Shown: one piece after another, positions 32,291-43,334 of the stretch
How the letters are laid out: every line of letters starts with the position of its first letter
How positions within the stretch are numbered: position 1 is the first letter of the stretch
Assembly (NCBI GenBank): GCA_018857735.1
Contig: JABMCL010002254.1
Coordinates: 1,212,001-1,276,000 of the forward strand
DNA length: 64,000 nucleotides
Origin: Alviniconcha marisindica
Lineage: Eukaryota > Mollusca > Gastropoda > Provannidae
Direction: 5' to 3'
Translations under genes and position numbers: made by a program
Notes under the pieces: model-generated
The model's input: only the letters and a program-made list of their open reading frames with translations
What the model was told of the DNA's origin: nothing
The model's database searches: none

Positions 32291-33728
32291 AGAGCATGGT
32301 GCTGTGTGAATGTTCAGAGCATGGTGCTGGTGTGAATGTTCAGAACATGGTGCTGGTATGAATGTTCAGAGGATGGTGCTGGTATGAATGTTCAGAACAT
32401 GGTGCTGGTATGAATGTTCAGAGGATGGTGCTGTTGTGAATGTTCAGAGCATGGTGCTGGTGTGAATGTTCAGAGGATGGTGCTGGTATGAATGTTCAGA
32501 GCATGGTGCTGGTGTGAATGTTCAGAACATGGTGTTGGTATGAATGTTCAGAGGATGGTGCTGGTATGAATGTTCAGAACATGGTGCTGGTATGAATGTT
32601 CAGAGCATGGTGCTGGTGTGAATGTTCAGAGCATGGTGCTGGTGTGAATGTTCAGAGCATGGTGCTGGTGTGAATGTTCAGAGGATGGTGCTGGTATGAA
32701 TGTTCAGAGGATGAGGCTGGTATGAATGTTCAGAGGATGAGGCTGGTATGAATGTTCAGAACATGGGGCTGGTGTGAATGTTCAGAGCATGGTGCTGGTG
32801 TGAATGTTCAGAGCATGGTGCTGGTGTGAATGTTCAGAGGATGGTGCTGGTATGAATGTTCAGAGCATGGGGCTGGTGTGAATGTTCAGAGGATGGTGCT
32901 GGTATGAATGTTCAGAGCATGGGGCTGGTGTGAATGTTCAGAGGATGGGGCTGGTATGAATGTTCAGAGGATGGGGCTGGTGTGAATGTTCAGAGGATGG
33001 TGTTGGTATGAATGTTCAGAGGATGGTGTTGGTGTGAATGTTCAGAGGATGGGGCTGGTATGCATGTTCAGAGGATGGGGCTGGTGTGAATGTTCAGAGC
33101 ATGGTGCTGGTGTGAATGTTCAGAGCATGGTGCTGGTGTGAATGTTCAGAGGATGGTGCTGGTATGAATGTTCAGAGGCTGAGGCTGGTATGAATGTTCA
33201 GAGGATGAGGCTGGTATGAATGTTCAGAACATGGGGCTGGTGTGAATGTTCAGAGCATGGTGCTGGTGTGAATGTTCAGAGCATGGTGCTGGTGTGAATG
33301 TTCAGAGCATGGGGCTGGTGTGAATGTTCAGAGGATGGTGCTGGTATGAATGTTCAGAACATGGGGCTGGTATGAATGTTCAGAGGATGGGGCTGGTGTG
33401 AATGTTCAGAGGATGGGGCTGGTAAGAATGTTCAGAGCATGGTGCTGGTATGAATGTTCAGAACATGGTGCTGGTGTGAATGTTCAGAGGATGGGGCTGG
33501 TGTGAATGTTCAGAGGATGGGGCTGGTGTGAATGTTCAGAGGATGGGGCTGGTGTGAATGTTCAGAGCATGGGGCTGGTGTGAATGTTCAGAGCATGAGG
33601 CTGGTGTGAATGTTCAGAGCATGGGGCTGGTGTGAATGTTCAGAGCATGGGGCTGGTGTGAATGTTCAGAGCATGAGGCTGGTGTGAATGTTCAGAGCAT
33701 GAGGCTGGTGTGAATGTTCAGAGCATCA
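32290..33728 (+). repeat. 26-bp minisatellite array (~1.4 kb)
   Basis: About 55 units of atggtgctggtgtgaatgtt cagagc with variants at three positions (ggtg/gggg/gagg; gtgtg/gtatg; agagc/agagg/agaac). The unit matches part of the 54-57-bp unit on the left, whose remainder (catcagtgggcacagcat) reappears at the right edge near 33725-33745. The 26-bp array therefore expanded inside the older one. Confidence 0.95.
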
Positions 33729-33963
33729 GTGGGCACAGCATCCGGATGTGGTGTAAAGTAATAGCAACACACATTCTGTCACTGTGCACATTTCAACACC
33801 AACAGTAAAGTACGTACCAGCATACACTGATCATTACATACACTTCCATCTCTTTACGAGTAAAATAAACAATGCAAGACCATGAGCTCTACCTTAAGAA
33901 TTTTATGTACATAAAATGCAACACATGAACAACAAATCATTCCACACCTTGAACTCTAACAGG

Positions 33964-36900
33964 CTATCTCTTTTTCTTGGGAAATCTGAAAGCTCTGAGG
34001 TAAGGATTGTCAATAGCGTCCGTTTCTGTAGAATCTTGCTGCTGCTGGTAGCGTGACGCATCCCCAGCACCAGCGCCACCTCCATCGCTGCTCTCATCCA
34101 GCCCGGCTGTGGACGTGGCCATCATGGCGCTGTGGGCCAAGCTGGCGTCGGCCGAAAGCTTGTGCTGCATCTCCAGCTCCTGAAGGTCCAGGTCATGGTC
34201 CTTGGGCAAGAGAGCGTCCAGATAGGGCAGACTGCTGGGCTTGACCGCTATCACTGGAACAAGCATTGCACTGTGCACTGACAGAGTCACTGGTAGGGAA
34301 CAAAACTGGCTATCACTGGAACAAGCATTGCACTGTGCACCGAGTCACTGGTAGGGAACAAAACTGGCTATCACTGGAACAAGCATTGCACTGTGCACTG
34401 AGTCACTGGTAGGGAACAAAACTGGCGATCACTGGAACAAACATTTCACTGAGCACTGACAGTCACTGGGATAAAAAAAACTAAAAACAATTACAAGCAT
34501 TTTCACTGAGCATTGACTGACTGAGAGAGTCACTGGCAGAGAAGAAAACTGACTATCACTGAAACATGCATTTGCAATGAGCACCACGAGAGTCACTGGT
34601 AAAATAAACTAACAAGTACTTTCACTGAGCACTGTAACTAACAAGCACTTTCACTGAAGGAAGGAGAATGCTATGTTAAGGAATGAACCAGTCAGTAGGA
34701 AGGAAAACACTATGTTAAGGAATGAACCAGTCGGTAGGAAGGAGAGCACTATGTTAAGGAATGAACCAGTCAGCAGGAAGGAGAATGCTATGTTAAGGAA
34801 TGAACCAGTCAGTAGGAAGGAGAATGCTATGTTAAGGAATGAACCAGTCAGTAGGAAGGAGAATGCTACGTTAAGGAATGAAGTTATGAACCAGTCGGTA
34901 AGAAGGAGAATGCTATGTTAAGGAATGAGCCAGTCAGTATGAAGGAGAATGCTATGTTAACTCTTTCATCCCTGTTTCATATTTGGCATTACTTCCCCTT
35001 ATTCCTATGTTCCTATGTACATAACAGTCCTTTCATTCCTGGGTTTTCATAAGGCAAAAAATTATGAAAGAGGGTATGTGGGTTTGAGTCATCTATGTCT
35101 GCAAGCTCTTAGTAAAACCATGGCAACCTATATATCGCTGTGTAGGTAAATGAAGTCAGAAGGCAATGGTCACACTTTCAGAGTCACTGTCACCAGGAGG
35201 GTGACACACAGGTGCAAATAAAGGTGACACATACCTTTTTTAAGACAAACAGACGAAACCAACGTTTTGCAGGCCCACAGAACATGCCAAGAGAAATGGA
35301 ACATGCTCCCTACTTACAGTCTGATGTCCCAGATAACATCCACATAGAAACTGTCTCCAGAAATTCCGTTTGTCACATTGTCTGTGTCCTTGAAATGGTG
35401 ATGAAAAGGTGACGGTTTGCACAAGAGTAGGAAGTATGAGTTCACAGTGTGATTGTTTCATTTTAGTGTAATCCATGCGCCGTCTTTATCATATATATAC
35501 ACAGTGTTTGCACCGTAACTCTGACACTATATTTACTATGTCTATGTACACATCTGCACTGGACATCGGAGGTATGTCTCGTGTCACAGCAGTGTCCCCA
35601 CCTGTCCACTCAAAACGTGGCTGAGTAAAAAACAATGGCAGGTTTTCATCATCCAATTCATCACCACTCTCACTATCATCTTTAAATGCATTTGCAAGCT
35701 CTGCTCTCTCCTCTTCTGTCAGTTCAAACAGATCAAAATCATTTTCGCCCAGATTGTCATAAACATCATCGTCAGAGAACTGATCACTGTCGTTGTACTC
35801 ATCTGCCGCCATCTTTCCAGCTGTACAGAATAACCTCACCCCATCCCTAGAAATGGACAAATTTTGTGCACTGGACACTTTCCCACACTCTGGCAGTGGC
35901 CAGGCACGGCTAATCAAAGCATTGTGCGGCTTATCAAAACATTCCTCAGGTCCCGTTACACTGGCCAGGGGGAACTGACGTGCTGACCATGTGACAGATA
36001 GGCACGGATTTCAAAGGCAGAACCGCTGCAGCGGCCAGCCGGAAGGAAGGGAGTGTTTATGCCTGCCCCTCTCTAGCGGTTCTCAGGAATGAAGGGAAAG
36101 ATTCTCTCAACCGCTATAGCGGTTTTCAGGGATGAAAGAGTTAAGGAATGAACCAGTCGGTAGGAAGGAGAATGCTATGTTAAGGAATGAACCAGTCAGT
36201 GGGAAGGAGGAATGCTATGTTAAGGAATGAACCAGTCGGTAGGAAGGAGAATGCTATGTTAACCCACTTGGCCCCAGACCAGCCGCTGCCCTTTCGCTAT
36301 GAAATCCCATGTGAAGGGAAGTAACTGTGTCAAATGATCCCGGTATACAACTTTAAAAATCAATAATAAACACCAAACAAAAGTTTCGGCTCACTTCGTA
36401 TTTTCCCCAGTTTGCGAATACAGTGTTCTTATATATCCAACAGGTTTTGATTTTTTTCACGCAAAAATAAAAGCATAAAAAAAAAAATCCGAAGTCAGAA
36501 ATATCTGCATCTGAATGTCAGGTTTTGGGGTACCTACGGGGTAACCAACTTTGCAAAATTTCCAGTTTGAAACTCCAAAGATTAAGCTCCGTGAGTTTGT
36601 TAGGGTGCCCTTGGTAAGCGACTGAGCCAAATCTGCAGTTCAAATCTCAAAGGATAAAGCTCCGATGCCATTGCTAACAGTTGGGCTTTTGTTTATTTTG
36701 GTTCATCTATCGCGTGTCCATCTCACAACTTTGAAAATTCACAGTGTCTCTCAAATTCAACCGAACTTCAAACAAAGGACATCGCTGGAAGTAGTAAACA
36801 ATAACGGAAACAAGGCTACAAGTCTCCCGAGAATCCTGTTCCTATTTGTATAAGCCGAGATGCTAGTATGGATCGTCAGCTAGCCGGCCGCTACCGAGCA

Positions 36901-39900
36901 GTCTGGGGTTGCGAGGCAAGGCAAAAGAGTGGGTGGTGATGTGCGGTCTGGGGCCAAGTGGGTTAAGGAATGAACCAGTCAACATGAAGGAGAATGTTAT
37001 GATAAGGAATGAACCAGTCAGTATGAAGGAGAAGTTATGATAAGGAATGAACCAGTCAATATGAAGGAGAATGTTATGATAAGGAATGAACCAGTCAGTA
37101 TGAAGGAGAATGTTATGATAAGGAATGAACCAGTCAATATGAAGGAGAATGTTATGATAAGGAATGAACCAGTCAGTATGAAGGAGAATGTTATGATAAG
37201 GAATGAACCAGTCAATATGAAGCAGAATGTTATGATAAGGAATGAACCAGTCAGTATGAAGGAGAATGTTATGATAAGGAATGAACCAGTCAATATGAAG
37301 CAGAATGTTATGATAAGGAATGAACCAGTCAGTATGAAGGAGAATGTTATGATAAGGAATGAACCAGTCAATATGAAGGAGAATGTTATGATAAGGAATG
37401 AACCAGTCAGTATGAAGGAGAATGTTATGATAAGGAATGAACCAGTCAGTAGGAAGGAGAATGTTATGATAAGGAATGAACCAGTCAATATGAAGGAGAA
37501 TGTTATGATAAGGAATGAACCAGTCAGTATGAAGGAGAATGTTATGATAAGGAATGAACCAGTCAATATGAAGGAAAATGCTAAGTGCACTGAACAAAAA
37601 GAGAGGGTGCCCCAGTGTCTGAAAGGTTCACAGGAATGTGTTTCTCTCTCACAACCAGCCTGGCCCCTCCAGTGAGTGACAGTTCACCAAAGAAATGACT
37701 TGCAACTGTCAGATAGAACCGGTGGTCATGAGAGTGATGTTTCACCTCCATGTCATTGTGCCTACTGGTTAATCAGGATCTAAAGTGAGTAACTGGATTC
37801 TGATGACCAGTCAGTTTCACAGAGCTATCTTCTCAGAAGACTCACGTGGAAAAGCTGAGATGTCATCCTTGAAAAGGCTCTGGGTCTCTCCAGTGCGTGC
37901 GATGAATCGGGTCAGTGCTCGCTCCACGTCCCGCTTCTGTGTGGCTGCTTTCTCTCGGATTAGCTGATACTCATTGAAGGGCTGTCGGATAGCCTGTTAA
38001 CACAAGTCAACACCTGTTAACACAAGTCAACACTTTCCTTTCTTTGCTTTCACAAGCTTGAAACACAGAAAGAATGGCATCTAGCAACAAAATGGAAGAG
38101 AAAAGAGTCCTTACGTCAGTCTTGATGTAGGTGTGCGGGTCGGGGAAGGGGGGCAGGTGGGTCGGGATGTGCGACGGGTGTTGACGCTTCTCTCCCACCT
38201 GCAGGGTGCGCGGTGTTGCCGTCTGACTGCTGGCAGCCGCTGCAAGAGATCATGAATGATCATGGCTGACTGCTGAGGACTTGGCAACCATCACATTATG
38301 CTGGAGGGTCCGTGGGGCATTACTGATGGTCAGGGGGCGGTGACCCTTGGGGGGAGCAGTTCCACCAGGAAGGGGAAGCAACCCCTCCATGAGACAATTT
38401 GAAAACCCTTGAATTTCTGCCACTGATTCAATATCATTCATAGCCATTCTGGCAGATTTCAAAGGTAACATTTTACATGGAAACTTGCTGGCAATTTTCA
38501 AAGGTAACATTTTATGTCAAAACTTGCTGGCAGATTTCAAAGGTAACATTTTATGTTGAACCTTCCTGGCAGATTTCAAAGGTAACATTTTATGTTGAAC
38601 CTTGCTGGTAGATTTCAAAAGTAACATATTATGTTGAATAATGAAAGGAAAAGGTGACTCAACAAACAAGGGAGTTAAGTAGTACTCAAAAGATGTCACA
38701 CAAACACAACAAAGACCTGAGTCACCTATGGTAACTCTCACCTGGCATGCGAGTACACAGAAGATGCACAAATTTCACCGGAGGTACACTCTCAAAGGAA
38801 AGATGAGTTTAAATATCTACATTTCCTGTTGAACGCAAGATGGTAGGAAAGAGTAGTTAACTAAAAGATTCTGTACCACTGATACTTACGTGGAATGAAA
38901 ACTGTTTTATTGGCCCTCTTGGCATGGTTTGGGATTCCTCTTATATCAAGACCTGCACAGTTTAAATTATATATCAATATTACAACAATTGGCAGACATG
39001 TAAGATTATGTATGTTCATCACTACACAATACACCAAAAGAAAACCACACATTTTCCACACTTAACATTACTAGGTAGTAGGACTAGGAGTAGGAGCCTA
39101 CAGCAGCACTTTTAATCAAACTCTAAAAGCAACCAACTCATGGTCATGTTACTTTGTCAGATTTAAAATTCAGCCCTTGTTGAGGATAAGATCTTGGCCT
39201 CAGGATATTTTATAGTTAAGCAGATCAGTGTCCAAATGAAAACCAGGACACACTTTTCAACTTCACACACACACACACACACACACAATTTCAGTTAAAG
39301 TATGAAGATAGAACAATACTTAATACTATAATAACTTATAAGGCCTTTTAACACAATCACTGAATCAGCATGAACAAACAAGCAACAAACATAAAATTTA
39401 TTAGTGGTCTGTGTAACTTGTTAAAGTCTGCAAGTTATTCAATAATTTACTGACATAATCATAATAATGGCACAGATGAAAAGGATAATCCAGTATTGCA
39501 AGAAATAATTATCATTCTTGATGAACCGTTTAATGTTCTTTTCCTATCATTGTATTAAACTGTTATAAATAAATGTGCACTACAATAAAATGCATCCCAG
39601 AGAACTTACCCATTTCCACCAAGGCCAGAACAACATCGCTGACCATGGATTCTGTGCGACCAGCCAGCTCACTGAATGCTCGTGTACTGCGACCCACTTC
39701 TCCAATGTCTGTTCAGAAATCAAAACACAGGTAGTGGGACATGTGTAGGTAAACACTAAACAGCTTTAATCTCTTTGCCATCATTGCACTTAAACGAGAC
39801 TAAATCTAGAGCAGAGTGCTGCAGTCAGGTCTGTGAGAGAAGGTATAGGAAGCAGAAGTAAAGGTGATGCCATAATATATACCATAACATGGCACAGGGA

Positions 39901-40081
39901 TTCTTTTCTTTTCTACTAAACCATCACCAATAATACATACTGTATTATTAATATATGTGCGTGTGTGTGCGCATGTGTTTGTGTGTGTGTGTGGGGTCAT
40001 GTATGTGTGTGGAGGAGGGGAGCAGGGGTGCATGTGTGAGTGCAATCATGTATGTGTGTACGCTCATGTGTTCTGACTGTT

Positions 40082-40136
<55 letters not shown>

Positions 40137-41249
40137 ATGGGTGTGCCTTTGTAAGTGCCCCAGGCTCTTAGTCTTAGGAGATGGGGCCCCATAAATAATC
40201 TATTAAGAAGTATTATTATTATTCTCCATTCAGCCTGTCCTCACCATTGCTATGTGACAGTATTGCACAAACTCGAACTCAAAAACTTTATTTGACAAGG
40301 ATTGTTGTTTAGGTTCAGTCAAAAACCTGCCTAACAACTAGTCCTTGCTAAGCTACTGATGAACAGATATCAAATTACACACAGGCATTATTTATATACA
40401 TGTATACACTGATACAGGCATGAATGAGTGAGTAAAACGTTATACATGAGAATTTCCACACAAAACATAGCGTGCTCACAGCGCCAGATGAACACATGTC
40501 ATACATCATTCAGTTACATATTACGACTAATATGATGAGCATATGGTGAGCATATTATGAGCAAATGAAGCTGCAGAACATCTGATCAGTTTATATGACT
40601 AGTATCGGAAAAGAAAACAGACACAGTCAATGCTTATCTTATAAAGAACAGTAGGGAGAAGGGGGGGGAGCAGTGGGGGGGGGGGAGAAAAGAAAAAAAC
40701 GGGTGGGTGGGTCGGAAGGCAGTTGGAAGGACTTGGCGGAGTTGTATGGGATGATAAGACTGTTAGTGTTATTGTTAAAAGTTTGAAATAAGGGAAGATT
40801 CTTCTTCTTCAACTTCTGATTTGTGTGTTAGTGTGTGCCACACACGCACGCACACACGTGTGTTTATTGCTGTGTTCACAGTTCATATCAATTGATAATT
40901 CAACTGGCCAGTTCAATTACTCAATGCTTAATATTATAATAATAGCAGAGAAGTACATTACTCTGAAAATAATGTCTCATTTACTGCAAAGACGTATTTC
41001 TTTTCTTTTATGTGCATCACCAGTTGTTGAATGCTGCCCAAACTACTGGGATTCCCACAGTATAAACTGTAATTTGTATTTGAAATGTAGAAGAAGATTG
41101 AAGAACCTACACGCTTGGAGCATCTCAGTCAGCGTTTCAAGCGCGGCGTCTTCAGCCATTCCGAAGCCAACTTCAGAACACAGGGCTGCCGCTGCAACTT
41201 TGAGAGCTTTTCTACGAGATACCGCATGCCCATCAGTATCAAGAGACAT
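33964..41249 (-). CDS. TAF8: TFIID subunit TAF8, complete, 6 exons
   Basis: Six minus-strand exons with matching phases: 41111-41249, 39610-39708, 38890-38952, 38115-38239, 37846-37993, 33964-34253; 287 residues (human 310). TAF8 pairs with TAF10 through a histone fold and, with TAF2, helps assemble the TFIID general transcription factor in the nucleus. Residues 1-90 are the histone fold (SRRKALKVAAAALCSEVGFG, ALETLTEMLQ, IGEVGRSTRAFSELAGRTES, VVLALVEMGLD). The TAF8 C-terminal domain follows (SHIPTHLPPFPDPHTYIKT, REKAATQKRDVERALTRFIA, TGETQSLFKDD, SLPYLDALLP). The end has NPYLRAFRFPKKKR, the usual NPYL motif plus a basic nuclear-localisation tail. I chose MSLDTDGH (41249) because it sits just before the histone fold; an in-frame ATG at 41312 would add 21 residues. 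Confidence 0.97.
34254..34650. repeat. ~60-bp array copying the TAF8 exon 6 3' splice site
   Basis: Four to five units of tggctatcactggaacaagc, attgcactgtgcactgagtc, actggtagggaacaaaac. On the minus strand each unit has the acceptor tgcttgttccag followed by TGATAGC, identical to the last 12 intronic and first 7 exonic bases of the real exon 6 junction at 34253. Right-hand units are degenerate. Confidence 0.88.
34655..34960. repeat. 39-bp minisatellite, TTAA-containing left segment
   Basis: About seven units of aggaatgaaccagtcagtag gaaggagaatgctatgtta. Each unit contains atgTTAAgg. Interrupted at a TTAA by a piggyBac-like element. In TAF8 intron 5. Confidence 0.93.
34961..36140. mobile_element. 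piggyBac-like element, 1180 bp, internally deleted
   Basis: The termini are inverted 14-bp repeats CTCTTTCATCCCTG / CAGGGATGAAAGAG, flanked on both sides by TTAA (34957-34960 and 36141-36144), the target-site duplication diagnostic of piggyBac. Subterminal sequence near both ends repeats parts of the TIR (tttcattcctggg; cggttctcaggaatga). It carries a transposase N-terminus (described separately) but lacks the DDE catalytic domain, so it is non-autonomous. Inserted in a minisatellite unit that itself contains TTAA. Confidence 0.9.
35489..35812 (-). pseudogene. piggyBac-type transposase N-terminal remnant
   Basis: Minus-strand frame of 108 codons from ATG at 35812. It opens with a very acidic stretch (MAADEYNDSDQFSDDDVYDN, later DDSESGDELDDE) and then PRFEWTGGD, which is like the (F/L)xW step before the DDE domain of piggyBac transposases. 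The catalytic domain is absent; the frame ends about 530 bp before the element's left end. The family call rests mainly on the TTAA/TIR context. Confidence 0.6.
36141..36262. repeat. 39-bp minisatellite, middle segment between two transposons
   Basis: Three units with ttaaggaatgaaccagtcgg and taggaaggagaatgctatg, continuous with the left segment across the piggyBac-like insertion. Confidence 0.93.
36263..36962. mobile_element. Second TTAA element, 700 bp, non-autonomous
   Basis: Inverted termini CCCACTTGGCCCCAGACC / GGTCTGGGGCCAAGTGGG (18 bp, perfect), flanked by TTAA at 36259-36262 and 36963-36966. The TIR is unrelated to that of the element at 34961. No coding capacity; a piggyBac-type MITE by its TTAA duplication. 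Confidence 0.9.
36963..37590. repeat. 39-bp minisatellite, right segment with ATAA units
   Basis: About 16 units of the same 39-bp repeat, but with atgATAAgg in place of atgTTAAgg, and alternating cagtatg / caatatg so that the true period is 78 bp. Open frames of 212 (plus) and 244 (minus) residues are artefacts of the 39-bp period. Confidence 0.95.
37994..38034. repeat. 20-bp duplication of the TAF8 exon 5 3' splice site
   Basis: Two tandem copies of ctgttaacacaagtcaacac. On the minus strand each ends in gtgttaacag, so two consecutive acceptors precede exon 5; the exon-proximal one gives the conserved frame. Confidence 0.85.
38455..38640. repeat. 39-bp minisatellite, ~4-5 copies
   Basis: Unit gctggcagatttcaaaggta acattttatgttgaacctt. 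In TAF8 intron 3. Confidence 0.85.
38953..39609. other. TAF8 intron 2
   Basis: AT-rich, with a short (CA)n at about 39265-39288. Nothing else recognisable. Confidence 0.5.
40083..40136 (+). repeat. (GT)n microsatellite
   Basis: About 54 bp of (GT)n in TAF8 intron 1. The surrounding 39950-40140 is GT-rich. The rest of intron 1 (40140-41110) holds a ctttatttgacaagg sequence near 40280 (reversed retroelement 3' end?) and a G-rich patch at 40660-40690. Confidence 0.9.
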
Positions 41250-41890
41250 GCTGGAAATCACAGACGTGAGACAAAAATGAAGCCGACAGAATTCTTGCGA
41301 TAGGTTCGACAATCGGCGGAAGTGACGTTCAAGGGAGAGCAGTCATAAAATTAGTAGCATCGCTCAGATCTATTTTATGTACTCCGATAGCTCTTATAAC
41401 GCAAATCACTTTGCAAAACAAAAACTCAGTGCGCTAGCATGCACCATTCACGCTGACATACACATAATCTATTGTCACAGGAGTGGTCTGCCTAGGTCTG
41501 TGAAAAGGCCTGCCTAAAGGCTGAAGAGGAAAGTACTGAGGCTGGGATTCACTGAGTGAGGTTGCCGGCTCACGGTCAGTCCCGGCCGCGGCCGGCTGCG
41601 CCGCTGCTGCCGGTTCAGTCATGCCAAGATATCTCCGGCAGTTGATGGCCGCTTGAATGTGAAAAGCAAAACTGAATGTCCTGAATAAAGTGGTGAATGT
41701 GTGTGGCAAGGTTGTGGGTGAAAGACAAGAACACTTAAGTCAGCTGTGTGAACGTCGTGTGGTACGGAAGGCTAGGGCGGTGATTCAGCCTGTGGATGAC
41801 AACATTGAGCCGGCCATGTCAGTCCTTGCTAAATCAACGTCACAAGTTAAGAGATTCTTCTGTCTGGGAGACGATTCCTCGTACCGATCC
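41250..41890. promoter_or_regulatory. TAF8 upstream region with an unassigned open stretch
   Basis: Lies directly 5' of TAF8. 41570-41640 is GC-rich (ccggccgcggccggctgcgc), the best candidate for a promoter patch. Open frames on both strands (plus 41690-41890, HLSQLCERRVVRKARAVIQ; minus 41434-41709) match nothing I know, and I do not call them genes. Confidence 0.3.
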
Positions 41891-41893
41891 GAG

Positions 41894-42031
<138 letters not shown>

Positions 42032-42090
42032 ACACTGACACTGACTACGCGCGCGCATGCACACACTGTCCGAGAGGGAGGTAGAGTTAA

Positions 42091-42104
42091 TGTGTGTGTG
42101 TGTG

Positions 42105-42200
<96 letters not shown>

Positions 42201-42215
42201 TGTGTGTGTGTGTGG
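42091..42215 (+). repeat. (GT)n microsatellite, ~125 bp
   Basis: (GT)n with two slips (tgtagtgt, tgtggtgt). Complementary to the (CA)n at 41896-42031 across a spacer containing gcgcgcgcatgc. Confidence 0.97.
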
Positions 42216-42399
42216 TGATCAATACTATGACTATATAATTACTATTTCTGAGGTTTTAATGTCAGTATACAGTTGTTGTTGCTCGGCCGTTATCTTCGCC
42301 GAAAGCTCACCCTTGTCGGCGAGAAAGGACCGCTATTATTACTATTCAGTAGATAGCTTACATGTATTAACCAAACAACTTAAAGAGAAGACTGAGAAT

Positions 42400-42745
42400 G
42401 ATTCGGCGGGTCTGCAGAAACTTTACAAACTCTGGCTTCTAGATATGACCATGTTTCTCTTCTTCTTGAGGCCTTGCACTGGCTTCCAGTTTCAAAAACA
42501 AGTGGCTACAAAACTCTATTGCCGCTGGCACTCTGTTATTACCGGTCCACAACATCTCGCTGACCTCTTACACGTCTCAGTGTGTGTCCCATCTCGTTAA
42601 CTGCGCCGCTCTTCCTCAGGTGATAAAGTTTTCAGACTCCAAACGTTCAAACAAAGCACCATGGACAAAGATCGCGCTCGTACGTGGAAACAAACTCCTT
42701 CCCATCAGAAACCTTGTCATGTCGGCCACGTCCCCCACCCCACCC
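42400..42745 (+). mobile_element. LINE ORF2 C-terminal relic (plus strand)
   Basis: Plus-strand frames give RYDHVSLLLEALHWLPVSK, then LADLLHVSVCVPSR, then DKVFRLQTFKQ. These are, in order, the HITPLL-LHWLPV, YLSDLLHxYxPSR and RSFSYAGP-type blocks of animal LINE ORF2 C-termini. It is frameshifted and then cut by a (CA)n expansion. A matching 3' tail resumes at 42957. Confidence 0.8.
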
Positions 42746-42754
42746 CCCCCCCAC

Positions 42755-42943
<189 letters not shown>

Positions 42944-42956
42944 GTACATATTTAGT

Positions 42957-43085
42957 GTTAGCTAAGCGCTGTAAGTACACCACTTCGGCGGCTATTCAAA
43001 AACGCGCTATAAAAAGCTAGTCACTCATGTAGAATCACATGCGAGCGCAGTAAGTCTGCTCGAGAGTGGAGAATAGCGCTAACAC
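42957..43085 (+). mobile_element. LINE/SINE 3' tail copy
   Basis: Contains gtaagtacaccacttcgg, ggctattcaaaaacgcgct, agctagtcactcatgtagaa and ggagaatagcgct. It is almost identical to the 3' end of the SINE at 43331-43786 and, reversed, to 56044-56150. Confidence 0.8.
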
Positions 43086-43269
43086 TTAGTTCGGTCTTAG
43101 TCGTTGTTGTTGCTTTCTTCGAGTTTTAGTCACCTGATATTTTAGAATCGTTGTGTGAACTGTGTTTTTACCCACGTTCAGTTGTTAAGAATAAACCCCC
43201 GAGGAAGTCGTTAGCCGAAAATTTGGGAACTTTTATGCCAACTTGTTGTTTTTTCTTTATTTTTATCAG

Positions 43270-43272
<3 letters not shown>

Positions 43273-43328
<56 letters not shown>
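43273..43328. repeat. (TA)n microsatellite, ~56 bp
   Basis: Uninterrupted (TA)n immediately upstream of a SINE head; a likely cruciform-forming tract and possible insertion target. Confidence 0.97.

Positions 43329-43330
<2 letters not shown>

Positions 43331-43334
<4 letters not shown>

Noticed and set aside
41434..41890. Coding exons on either strand (minus MTEPAAAAQPAAAG..., plus HLSQLCERRVVRKARAVIQ)
   Set aside because: No homology that I recognise, no fitting splice partners, and overlap on opposite strands in a GC-rich upstream region.
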